Of a stretch of 64,000 bases of DNA, positions 1-10,622 are shown piece after piece. Within the stretch, counting starts at the first letter, position 1, and every line of letters starts with the position of its first letter. Both the position numbers and the translations under genes were made by a program. Source of the stretch: Dioscorea cayenensis subsp. rotundata. Lineage: Eukaryota > Streptophyta > Magnoliopsida > Dioscoreales > Dioscoreaceae. Location of the stretch: assembly GCF_009730915.1 (NCBI RefSeq), contig NC_052475.1, positions 28,147,016-28,211,015 on the forward strand, given 5' to 3'. The notes beneath the pieces were generated by a model. The model made no database searches, had not been told where the DNA came from, and saw only the letters and a list, made by a program, of their open reading frames with translations.

Positions 1-3000
1 TCACCTTTTTCAAAAATGGGTTAAGAAAAATTTTCTCTAAATACAACTAAAGATTCATAATTATAGTAACATCAACGCATCATCAAAAGCTCAAATCAAA
101 GTTGAAATCATCACTAAAGAGGATACTAAGATAACATCAAGAAGAAAGATAAAATGAGATATAAAACATGGTAGACGAGGAGAATTTCTTATAAGAATTC
201 ATCACTAAGAATTTAGACAAGACGTGATATTGTTACACAGTTTAATCTGCTTGTCCTTACTCAAACCCTTCTTTTCCTTTTCTTCTTTTTCTTCCTATTT
301 TTTTTTTGAGTCTCACTATTTTTTACCCTTTCAATGTTTTTAGATTTTTTTTCTTTTTGGGTGGGCTTACGTCCATGTATTGGCAGCCCACTAATTAAGG
401 CAGAACCCAACAAATTTAAATACACAATAATGTGGATCTCTTCAAGACGCTGATATACATCACAAATCCTTGTCTCTAAAATTTAATAATTGGATGAATA
501 GGTGAATTTACTTTCGCTTCTGCCCTCACTGAAATATAAATATTTAATCTAATCTTAACAGGATAAATTTTATTAAATATCAATAATTAGGTTGTTTTTG
601 TCTAATAAACCTTTCCCATTAAAAAAAAAACAAAAAATAGTTAGCTTTGGTGATGTATGTGTCATATCATATTTGATTCAATGCTTACTAGGAATATATA
701 TGAGAATTATTCTTCAGTTTTTTCTTACAATTTAATTTAATAATAAATAATTAAAATTAAAAATATATATTAATGTGAAAACTTCAAATTCCGAATTCAA
801 ATCACATTGGATGCGATTATGACAATGGATCCCAATTATGGATACAGGTTTGCAATCCAAATTTTGTGTCACGAGTTAAGAATAAATTGACCGGATGATC
901 AATTCTTGATCTGTGTATACACGCTCATGATTCTATTCCTGTCATCTAAATAAATAAATAAAATAGGAATGACCATCAAAGTTCTTTAATTAAAACATTT
1001 GATGGATTATTAAAAATTGACAAACATAGGAGTCACATGGTTGAAACTTGAAACTAATGAATATAAAAGGACTGATGTCAAGATTCTTTTTCTGTGATTT
1101 AACATTGAAATTGTGGTTATGTAAATGAAGATAGCATACATAAGCAACGACTTTATAATGTTCTGGTAACCACCAAAGAAAATACAACCTTTCAAACGAG
1201 TTGGTTGAAATTTCTAAGAATAATGTCTTCTTTCTTTGCCAAAATTCTAGATAATATTAAAATTCATTATGATGATGTGTGTTTCAATAAGATGAATGAA
1301 TGGGCATTCCAAGATAAAGATGTTAGCATAAAAAGTAATTATACTTAGATTCGTTGTGTGCTTATAAAATTCTAAGTAGTTGCAATATTATCTTTGTATG
1401 AACTGTTAAATGTTCTTTCTTTATTTATTTCTAGAGGACCATGAATCCAAGTGATAGTGACGGTGATGGAGAGAAAACCACTCTTTCTGGAAGAAAGAAA
1501 TTTATCATAGAATAAAGTTTTAAAGTTATTGTTTTATAACTTTCTTTTTTCTTGATAGCCAACATGTCTTTGGTCCAAAGCGTTGACCTTAATATGAAAA
1601 AGTGTTGATATAAAAATTTTATTATTCAAATTTGAAATCCATTAAACGCAAGGGTGGTAACCGATTTTTAGTTATAAATATAAATTTACAATCATAATCT
1701 CGTGTCATTCAGCATTTGTCGAAAATGTATAACCTTGCCGTTTAATTTCCAGTTAAATGTATGTCATTAATTATATATGTGCTTGTTACATTTATTAAAT
1801 TAATTTTTATTTTATTTTATGAGACTAAAGTGTGGCACATAATCAATGCTTTTCATCTTGTTTTTATTAATTTTATGGACTTTTAACATCATTTCTATAA
1901 CTCAGAAATACGTGATAATGTACATTGATAAAATAGACCGTGAAAAATATTGATCATATTTATATTAATTAAAGAAAAATAAATTTTTATATAAAAATTA
2001 TAATTTTATTATTTATTATTTCTAGTAATTTTCATTGACACATAATATGAATAGTAAAAATAATGCAACATAACTGTATATCCAAATTATTTCTCAAACA
2101 TTAAAATTTAATTATTTTATTTATTTTATTTTTCTCGATCAAAGTAGATTGTTTATGTTATTTTTGACGTAATGTATTTTAACATAATACAAATTGATGA
2201 GCAAATATGGGTTTTACGTTACGTCGAGGAGAGTTTTGAATTCGACGCTTAAACACAGTAGCGTAAAATTATTAGATTATGCCTTTGCTTCAGATATCTT
2301 AACTTACGATTGTATTTTCTATCTCATGAATTAAATGTTCAAATTAAGTGTTAATGAAATTTAAGATATGAGCAACTAAATAGGAAATGCCATAAAATTT
2401 TCAAAAATCATCTGCACTTTTATAATTTAAGTGTGAGACAAAGATTGATTAATCAGAGATGATCTCGAAACAGAAAAACAGCCACTCATGTGCTGATGTG
2501 CCCCCTATCTTATCTTTTGTGTGCCCAAAATAATGACAATGGAAACACCATCGCTTTCTTTTTTTTTCATATATATAGCCTCATGAATAATTGTAATTAT
2601 GTATATATATATATATATACAATTTCTAATTTTTCTTTTCTATTTGGGGTATCTTTTAAATATCTATAAAGGGGTCAGTATATCGTCAACGTATTTATAT
2701 GGAAAAGAGCATTTGCACTTATAGCCCACTAATCTCTTTTATATATTTAATATATGCATGTGATTAACATATTATAATGTAGTCAAATAGATGATGCCAA
2801 CTCTTCATTGCTTTTGTCACAATTAAATTTTTAATTATGTTTTTAACTATAATGCACTACTAAAATTATATGAAAAGACTATATTTAGAGTTCTATGGAA
2901 AACTGATACATGTATTACTCATCAGTTTATGAGCTGTGTAGGTGTCCGTAGATGATAAAATATAAAAAATAGAAAGAGCGCAAGAGGAAAGAACGGTTGA

Positions 3001-3521
3001 GCTTTTATAAAAGAGGAAAGAAGGAGAGAAGCTGAGATCATGTCGTGTGACGGAGATGGTAGAGTGAAAGGGGTTAGAGAAAATAATGGCATTTGGATGT
3101 TAATTCAGCGGTCAGTAATTTGAAATGTGCAGTTCACTTTTACAAAGAGATATAAAGTTTTTATTAGAATAACAAAAATTCAAATTTCTAGAACAATGGA
3201 AATGTTAATCATTAATTTTTGAAATTAGTTATCGATAATTGGTCGAAGAAGTTCTAGAAATTGGTTAAAATTTACAAATTGACTCACAGTTCTAGAAGTA
3301 AAGATGGGTTGTGTAAACATAATAATAAAAGACTTGATTTTTGCATGGATAGTCTTTCGCATTAAATGATTTCTTTATGTAAGCAAACTAAAAGATTCAA
3401 GAAGGGTAGCTTATTTGACTAAAGAAAAAGTTCAACAATGTTTTTGCAGTTATAGCTGAATAAAGTCATACCTATTAACTGATTTAATACATTTTTATTT
3501 AAGAAGCTTCATTTTAAACTA

Positions 3522-3552
<31 letters not shown>

Positions 3553-3783
3553 TTGGATTATTAGGTTGACTTAAGGGAGGTAAGCAGGTGATTAATAATT
3601 TATTGGTTGGGGGTTTTAACAAAGATTGCTATTTATTAATGTTTAAATCATATTTATAAAAATTACTATTCATATAATTGCAAATTTATAGTTTTTATCA
3701 AATATTCAAAATGATACATGAAGTAGTATGTTTTGTCTTTGAAACAAACCACTCTTTTATTATTAATCCAACTTTTGTATATT
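1..3783. other. AT-rich intergenic DNA, no gene recognised
   Basis: No reading frame here looks like a conserved protein; the two overlapping minus-strand frames of about 60 codons near 990-1195 have no family resemblance that I can see. The stretch is AT-rich throughout, with short microsatellites: an AT run near 2600-2620 and an ATT run at 3521-3552. It ends at an assembly gap. Confidence 0.6.
3521..3552. repeat. (ATT)n microsatellite
   Basis: About ten uninterrupted ATT/TAT trinucleotide units are seen directly. Confidence 0.9.
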
Positions 3784-4783
3784 NNNNNNNNNNNNNNNNN
3801 NNNNNNNNNNNNNNNNNNNNNNNNNNNNNNNNNNNNNNNNNNNNNNNNNNNNNNNNNNNNNNNNNNNNNNNNNNNNNNNNNNNNNNNNNNNNNNNNNNNN
3901 NNNNNNNNNNNNNNNNNNNNNNNNNNNNNNNNNNNNNNNNNNNNNNNNNNNNNNNNNNNNNNNNNNNNNNNNNNNNNNNNNNNNNNNNNNNNNNNNNNNN
4001 NNNNNNNNNNNNNNNNNNNNNNNNNNNNNNNNNNNNNNNNNNNNNNNNNNNNNNNNNNNNNNNNNNNNNNNNNNNNNNNNNNNNNNNNNNNNNNNNNNNN
4101 NNNNNNNNNNNNNNNNNNNNNNNNNNNNNNNNNNNNNNNNNNNNNNNNNNNNNNNNNNNNNNNNNNNNNNNNNNNNNNNNNNNNNNNNNNNNNNNNNNNN
4201 NNNNNNNNNNNNNNNNNNNNNNNNNNNNNNNNNNNNNNNNNNNNNNNNNNNNNNNNNNNNNNNNNNNNNNNNNNNNNNNNNNNNNNNNNNNNNNNNNNNN
4301 NNNNNNNNNNNNNNNNNNNNNNNNNNNNNNNNNNNNNNNNNNNNNNNNNNNNNNNNNNNNNNNNNNNNNNNNNNNNNNNNNNNNNNNNNNNNNNNNNNNN
4401 NNNNNNNNNNNNNNNNNNNNNNNNNNNNNNNNNNNNNNNNNNNNNNNNNNNNNNNNNNNNNNNNNNNNNNNNNNNNNNNNNNNNNNNNNNNNNNNNNNNN
4501 NNNNNNNNNNNNNNNNNNNNNNNNNNNNNNNNNNNNNNNNNNNNNNNNNNNNNNNNNNNNNNNNNNNNNNNNNNNNNNNNNNNNNNNNNNNNNNNNNNNN
4601 NNNNNNNNNNNNNNNNNNNNNNNNNNNNNNNNNNNNNNNNNNNNNNNNNNNNNNNNNNNNNNNNNNNNNNNNNNNNNNNNNNNNNNNNNNNNNNNNNNNN
4701 NNNNNNNNNNNNNNNNNNNNNNNNNNNNNNNNNNNNNNNNNNNNNNNNNNNNNNNNNNNNNNNNNNNNNNNNNNNNNNNNNNN
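3784..4783. other. Assembly gap of 1000 N
   Basis: Exactly 1000 consecutive N, so this is probably a placeholder gap of conventional length and not a measured distance. Open frames reported across it are artefacts. The right edge opens directly into an LTR-like sequence, so the gap probably hides repetitive DNA that failed to assemble. Confidence 0.98.
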
Positions 4784-5118
4784 AAAACTCCCAAATGGTC
4801 CTTGAATTATGAAATACTATTCTTAAAAAGGTCCTTTCAAATTATCCAATGGTCCCTAGATTATAACACAACATTTCAAAAAGATCCCTCCATCTTACCT
4901 TTTCAGTCCTTGGTTTCCATAAACATTTCATATCCATCCTTTTCATTTATTCTTTAACCCAAAAATCTTTTAAAAAAACTTTTTACACTTAGGTCCTTAT
5001 TCTTTCCACTTGGGGTTTCTCAACAAGATTACTCCGTAGAAAAAAATCTTATCGCAACTAAAAGTAATACCCTCGAATATATTTTTCCAATGGTGATCCA
5101 AAGGTTCGGGGTATTACA
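4784..5118 (-). mobile_element. LTR-retrotransposon terminal fragment (probable LTR, Gypsy-like)
   Basis: Read on the minus strand the segment begins TGTAATACCCCGAACC immediately where the hAT transposase coding homology stops, and it continues to the N gap. A TG start followed by AATACCCC resembles the outer ends of many plant Gypsy-type LTRs (family knowledge). The first 60 bases also contain a near-perfect inverted repeat of GTAATACCC. Only one end is visible, so whether this is a solo LTR or the edge of a whole element cannot be told, and the target duplication cannot be tested. It is younger than the hAT element that it interrupts. Confidence 0.55.
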
Positions 5119-6206
5119 AGAAGCTCCATCATACCCCTGCCCTCTCAATCTAGAAATAGATAAACCATAACGGGCAAACAATCCATCCAAAGTCGTCTTT
5201 TAATGAAGAGGTCAAGTATCGGCAACATGTTCAACAAAGAAGAAATCTTTTCAATTACTTGGCCTTGCTTGTTCACAAACCTCACAATCACAGCCATTTG
5301 CTCTTTTATTGATTTGTCATGAGACTCATCAAGAAGTATAGAGAAATGACTATCTCCAATCTCATCAATAATGACCCGTGTGGTCTCTTCTGCACAAGCC
5401 CTTACTAACTCCTTCTGTATTTGTGGAGAAGTCATTTGATTATTTCCAGGAGCATTTTCATTAATCACACGACCAACACTTTCAACTTCTGTCCCATACC
5501 AATTCAGCATCTCTAGAAAGTTACCCCTATTTGTGGAACTAGAAGATTCATCATGTCCACGAAAAGTAAGACCTTGCAACAGAAGAAATCTAACAACACG
5601 TAAAACAGCAGTGACACGAGCTCTATATGCAATCTCCATCTCTCTGTTATGAGAAGAGAATATGTGTGACACACTTTGTCTCTGATTTTTGAAATCCTCA
5701 CAATGTCGCCTTGCATTGTTGTGGTTGCTATTAACTCCTCCAACATGCTCAGTGAAAACTTCCATGGCCTTCTTCCAATTGCTAAACCCTGTCTTTGTGA
5801 AGGCATCAATCCCAAGTTTATCTCCCCTTGATTGCTTAAAAAGATAACAATAGAAACAATAAGCTGCATCTTTCTCCACACTATATTCCAACCAATCAAA
5901 TTTCTGAAACCACACTTCTTTAAAGCTTCTCAAATCTTTTCCTTGTTGTTTTCTAGGAAAATTGTGACCAACTGGTTGACATGGACCCATTAACAAATAC
6001 TCTCTCCTTACTTGATCTCTTATTCCTATGTCGTACTCTTCAATTGGTTTTTGAAGCCCTGGGTCGGCGATAATATCACTCGGATCAAACTCAACACGGC
6101 TTTTCTTTTGTGGAACAGTACTTGCATCAGACGTTGAACTCATTCTTGCTTCAATGCTTTTTGGTATAGATTTAAAAAACCTCTCCATATCTATGAAATT
6201 GATCAA
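5119..6206 (-). pseudogene. hAT transposase N-terminal part (TTF-type zinc finger, DUF4371)
   Basis: The frame opens at 6206, but the methionine at 6188 (MERFFKS) is the likelier start, as in related plant proteins. About 330 residues follow: an N-terminal basic region, a TTF-type zinc finger around residues 60-180 (motifs FQKFDWLEYS, AAYCFYCYLF and the later NNARRHCEDF), then the start of a DUF4371/RNase-H-like transposase core (DSHFSILLDESHDKS, EQMAVIVRFVNKQGQVIEK). After that point the expected family sequence leaves the frame and reappears in another frame near 5119-5180 (FARYGLSISRLRGQGYDGAS), so at least one indel is present. The homology stops at 5119, where the LTR-like end begins. 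Family members are about 700-800 residues with a C-terminal hAT dimerisation domain, which is absent here. It is non-functional as it stands. Confidence 0.8.
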
Positions 6207-6339
6207 ATTAAATATATAAATGAATTGAACTAAATCATAAATTCATAAATTGTTCAATCAAATATGTGTAACACTAAATTGGATAGTTTCTATTAATCAT
6301 ATTGGACTAGGTTTACACCGTAACTCATAATATTTAAAA

Positions 6340-6880
6340 TAAAATTATAGTATAAATTTAAATTTGGAGAACAATAAGTTAGAATCCAATAAATAAAAAT
6401 AAAAAAACATAATTACAAATTTACAATATATCATTATAAAATAATTTTTTTATCCATTATAACTTATACTAGTTATATAAATGTATATAATATTTAAATT
6501 AAAAAGGTCTTATTTAACAGAATTATGATGAGTGAGATAGTTAAAATTCAATAAACACAAAAAAAAAATTACATTTTATCATTATGGTTATAAATTATAG
6601 TTAAATAATTATAAATAGTATTTTAAATTAAAAAATTATTTTGAAGAAATATGATAAGTTTCATTATACGTTTAAATATATTATTTAAAATAAAAAGTAT
6701 AAATTTAAATTTTTTGAGAAACAATAAATTAGAATTCAATAAATAAGATAAGAGGATAATTACAATTTATTATTATCTTAGTTATTACTCATACTAGTTA
6801 TATAAATATAAATAATATTTTAAATTAAAAAAACTTATTTAATAGAATTATAGAATTATGATGAGTTTGTATGAATTTGA
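6340..6880. repeat. Diverged AT-rich tandem repeats inside the hAT 5' region
   Basis: The phrase TTAGAAT(T/C)CAATAAATAA, followed by a run containing ACTAGTTATATAAAT and then TTATTTAA(C/T)AGAATTATG, occurs near 6380-6525 and again near 6730-6865; a shorter, more diverged copy lies at about 6545-6660. These look like two or three old copies of a unit of 180-360 bp. Similar subterminal repeats are common in hAT elements. Confidence 0.5.
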
Positions 6881-7659
6881 TGATTATGTTAAGTGGATAT
6901 AACAACATATGTTATTTAAATTAATGATTATATTTTAAATAAATTTTCTCAATTTATTTCGATAATTTTAAAAATTCTAATTTGTATTATTTTTAAAATT
7001 TAAGATCTTACTAATTAGAGATGAACTTTTATTTTAAAGCGATAACTTATATTTAAAAAAATTTTAAAAGATAAATTTTTTTTATTTATTAGTAAATCAC
7101 AAATTTTGATTTTTAATATCACTCAAATCTATAAATTAAATTAATGATATCAATTTACATGATACATCTCTACATCTAACAATCAATAATATGATATCAA
7201 ATTATCAATCCACATATTACATTAATCAATTTTAATTCATAAACATTTCAAATAATTTTGTAAAAATTATTTCATAAATGACAAAAAAATAAATAAATAA
7301 AGAAACAAATAAGAAGATTAAAAAAAAAATTCACCTGCCAAACAAAGAGATTAAAAAAGTTGAGAGAAAATAGATGCCGGATTATAACTTCAAAATCTCT
7401 AATCCCAGGTTCACAACACTTTGAAGAAGGATGAAATTGGATGAGAATTGATAACAAACACCAACAAAATCTGAATCCTCTCAAAAAATATATATATATA
7501 ATATTTAATAACACTAGTACTATGTGCCAACGGATATCTCACAACTTTACAGCTGCAAAAACACGTTTCAAAATTTTATTGGTTGCAAAGTAACACGTTT
7601 CAAAATATTAGTGGCTATTTTAAATATGATTAGACCTGCTTCTATCCCAATTCCAAAGC

Positions 7660-7966
7660 ATTTTTTGGCGAGCGACGCGCCGGCGGCTCAGCATTTTTGC
7701 TTCTTGATGCGTTGCTACAGCTTGCAGGTGGGTGGCAGTTTGGTTCGGGCGGATGACCGGATATTGGTGGGGGAAGTCCATGGTTAGAGCCTTAGAGTTA
7801 GAGGCTTAGATTTAGAGCTTTAGAGGAGGAGTTGAGGCCACCGGGAAAGGGGGGCGGCCTTGGCGGGGAAGGGGGGCGGAGGGCTTCTCCGACCACGGGG
7901 TCCACTGACCCTGCCGGCGACAGGGGGGGCGGCCGCCCCCCTGCCCCCCCTCTCCCTCCGCCCCTG
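7660..7966 (-). repeat. GC-rich hAT terminal region
   Basis: About 300 bp of strongly GC-rich DNA sits in otherwise AT-rich surroundings. It contains a perfect palindrome around GGGGGCGGCCGCCCCC and ends with CTCCGCCCCTG at 7966. It is best explained as the terminal/subterminal part of the hAT element and not as a CpG-island promoter, since no gene starts here. Confidence 0.55.
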
Positions 7967-10180
7967 CACCTAATAACTCAAATTTGGTAAAATGAATCAA
8001 GTTTGAAATATTTTTATTAATTGTGTGTTGTATTGCAACGATGAAACCGGATTAAGATCAAGTGGGATTTCATAGCTCTTCGTTGATCATGGTATATTTC
8101 TACCAGACAACCTTGAAAAATACTTCCAATCAATTAATCGTATACTTTAACCTATCTACTTTTAATGAATAGGTCGACGCACATAGCTATTTTTTTTTTA
8201 ATTATTATATTTTTTAATAAATGAACATAGCTAGCTTGAAGAACTGAATTTAATTTTTTTTTATTCGGGTGAAAAGACATAACATGCTTGAATGACACTT
8301 GTATTCCAGATCAATCAAGTCAAGCAAACTTTAATTGACTTGGTTTTTATATTAGAGTTTTTTGTTTATAAAATTCTATATAGTGTCCACTAAAATATAT
8401 ATAAAAGACATATTCAAACAGAGAAAACAGGAAAATCAAAAAAAGAAGCTGAGAAGAAGGAAATTAGAATGGTATTTGTGGAAAAGAGAACGAACCAAAA
8501 TAAATATAAGAGAAAAGGGAAGATGGAAAATAGAGGAGAATTCAGCATGAGTTGCCACTGGTGGATGCACCAATGCTTTTGGCGTCTGGTTTTTTTTCCC
8601 CTGTATTTCTCTTATTATTATTATTATTTAAAATAAATAAATTATAATATATTAAAAAAATAACCAGGACTATAAATACACAAAACTTATAAAAACAGAA
8701 TAGAAAAAAATCGACGTTATTATTATTACTGTTGTTGTTGTTGTTGTCTTCATCGTCTAGTTATCTACGGATGGTTAGAGTGTTATTTTAGTTTTATATG
8801 TGTTGATTATATTTTTATGTGTTTTATTTGATATAAATTATGGTCTATTTTTTAAAATATAAATAATAAAAAAATACAAAAAGACAATGGAAATGAAAAA
8901 GAAAAGGCAAGATTTGTTATTTTATAAATATTTAAATATATTTATCTATGAAGACAAGTTCATTTTAATTGTTTTAAATTCAGAGTTTCATTGTCAAATT
9001 TATAGGGATGACTTTGACTCAGGACTTTTCCTTATCTAAATAAACAATGAAATTATTTTCCACATATTACATTGGTTCAATATTTGTGTAGATTTTTTGA
9101 TTTTATGAAGAATATTTTTTCAAACACCAATTATTTGGTCTCATATGCTTAATCATTAAACATATATCTTGTCATTTACAAGTAAAAATAAACGACTTAA
9201 AAATATCCGAGCTCATTGTAAATATATACATGTAAATATATTAAAAATGCATCACATTCACTAACTCAACATTTTTTGCATTACCATAATATACTTATAA
9301 TAAACAAAACTGTATAGAATGGATTGTAAAATCTCTATTTATCACACCAAATTTTAATTTTACATCAAACTCAATCCTTAAGATTATTTTTGACACTTCC
9401 AATATTCCAATACTTCTAAATATTAATATAAAAATATACAAACTTAAAATTAAAAATTTGATACATACTCGAAAAATAACTTTTTTACAACCGTAATTAT
9501 AGAATTGTGATTTGCTCACATTTATATAAAAAAGCACATAGGTATGCATATACAATATAAAATTTAATAAATTATTTTAAATTTAACATTATAAATTAAA
9601 ATAAATTGTAGAATAAAACTGTTAAATGTAAGTATTGAGATATTATAAAACTCAACTTTTTGTATGTATTTATCACTGACACCTGTTTTCTCCACATTTA
9701 CTCTAAAAAAAAATTTGATGGAATTTATTTTTATAATTGTTATATATGCACTGTTAAAAGAGAATAAAAGTACATATATTTAATCATAATGCACATATAT
9801 ATATATTAAAAAATAAATAAAAAAGCGGGAGAAACGCGGGGGAAACGGAGTGGGTATTGGCCTAATATTGTGCGCTTGTATTATTATTATCCGTTTCTGT
9901 TTGTCGGAACGGAACGTGTTAGATAACTGTCGCACGGGGGGTTTGACTACGTCCGACGTGGCATTAAGTGGGCCCCATGGAATCGTTGACCAACTGAGCC
10001 TACCCGCTGCCCCGCTCACCCCTGTTCTCTATAGCCCACCTTTGCTTCCCTGGGCAACGGGCAGCTCCCAATTCTTCATCCTCTCGAGTGTAGAATACAC
10101 ACGTAAATTAGTGTACACGAGTCGGATTTGTACTGGATTAGTCGTGTTTTACGAGGAATGCAGTTGCCAATAGGACGGTG
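7967..10180. other. Intergenic DNA upstream of the SERK gene
   Basis: AT-rich to about 9800, with no convincing coding frame; minus-strand and plus-strand frames of 60-110 codons show no family motifs. From about 9820 the composition becomes GC-richer as the SERK promoter is approached. Short trinucleotide repeats (ATT near 8615, GTT near 8730) are present. Confidence 0.6.
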
Positions 10181-10489
10181 CCACGTAGGTGGTCTTGTTT
10201 AAGGTTGTTGTAACGAGAGGAAGGTTTATCGCTACGATTTTTCTTAGAGGGAGAAAAAAGAATGGGAGAAGAGAAAGGAGTGAAAAAAAATTCGTATCTA
10301 AAGGTAGAGAGGAAAAGGGGGAGGGATTTTGGGAAAAGGGGCGGCGAATCTACTATCTGATCGCTTTCTAATCTCGAATCCTTCGCTTTTTATCATTTCC
10401 GGGGCCCGATTCTGATCCTGATGGTGGTTTTGTTGAGGGGAATGGTGTGGATTTGAGTGTTTTTTTGGTTAATTTTTTTCTTTTCTCGA

Positions 10490-10513
10490 GTTGGAGTTGG
10501 AGTTGGAGTTTTG
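10490..10513 (+). repeat. GTTGGA minisatellite in the SERK 5' leader
   Basis: About four tandem copies of a six-base unit (GAGTTG/GTTGGA) lie roughly 110-130 bases upstream of the SERK start codon, most likely in the 5' UTR or proximal promoter. Confidence 0.6.
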
Positions 10514-10622
10514 CTTTTGTTTTTTGATGTGTGGTTTCGCGAGGATTTTGGTGGATCTGTGGTGATTGGTGGAGTGAGGGAGGGTTTGAGCTGGAGGAGT
10601 TGTGGTCTTTGAGTGGGAGATC

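Larger units (their letters stand above)
5119..7966 (-). mobile_element. hAT-superfamily DNA transposon, 5' part (3' part missing)
   Basis: A minus-strand element made of a GC-rich 5' end (7660-7966), a long AT-rich non-coding 5' region (6207-7660) and a transposase frame (5119-6206). The outer end, read on the minus strand from 7966, starts CAGGGGCGGAGGGAG, matching the CAGGG-type termini common in plant hAT elements that encode TTF-zinc-finger transposases (family knowledge). If 7966 is the end, the 8-bp target duplication would be CACCTAAT at 7967-7974; its partner would lie beyond the LTR insertion and gap and is not visible. The other terminus is therefore missing or hidden. The boundary call rests on the terminal motif and on the abrupt change in base composition. 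Confidence 0.6.

Noticed and set aside
3678-4812. Three open frames of about 340-375 codons spanning the N run
   Set aside because: They consist almost wholly of unknown residues; an N gap has no stops, so the frames are artefacts.
7812-8000. 62-codon Pro/Gly-rich minus-strand frame
   Set aside because: It is produced by the GC-rich terminal region of the hAT element and ends in the palindrome; not protein-like.
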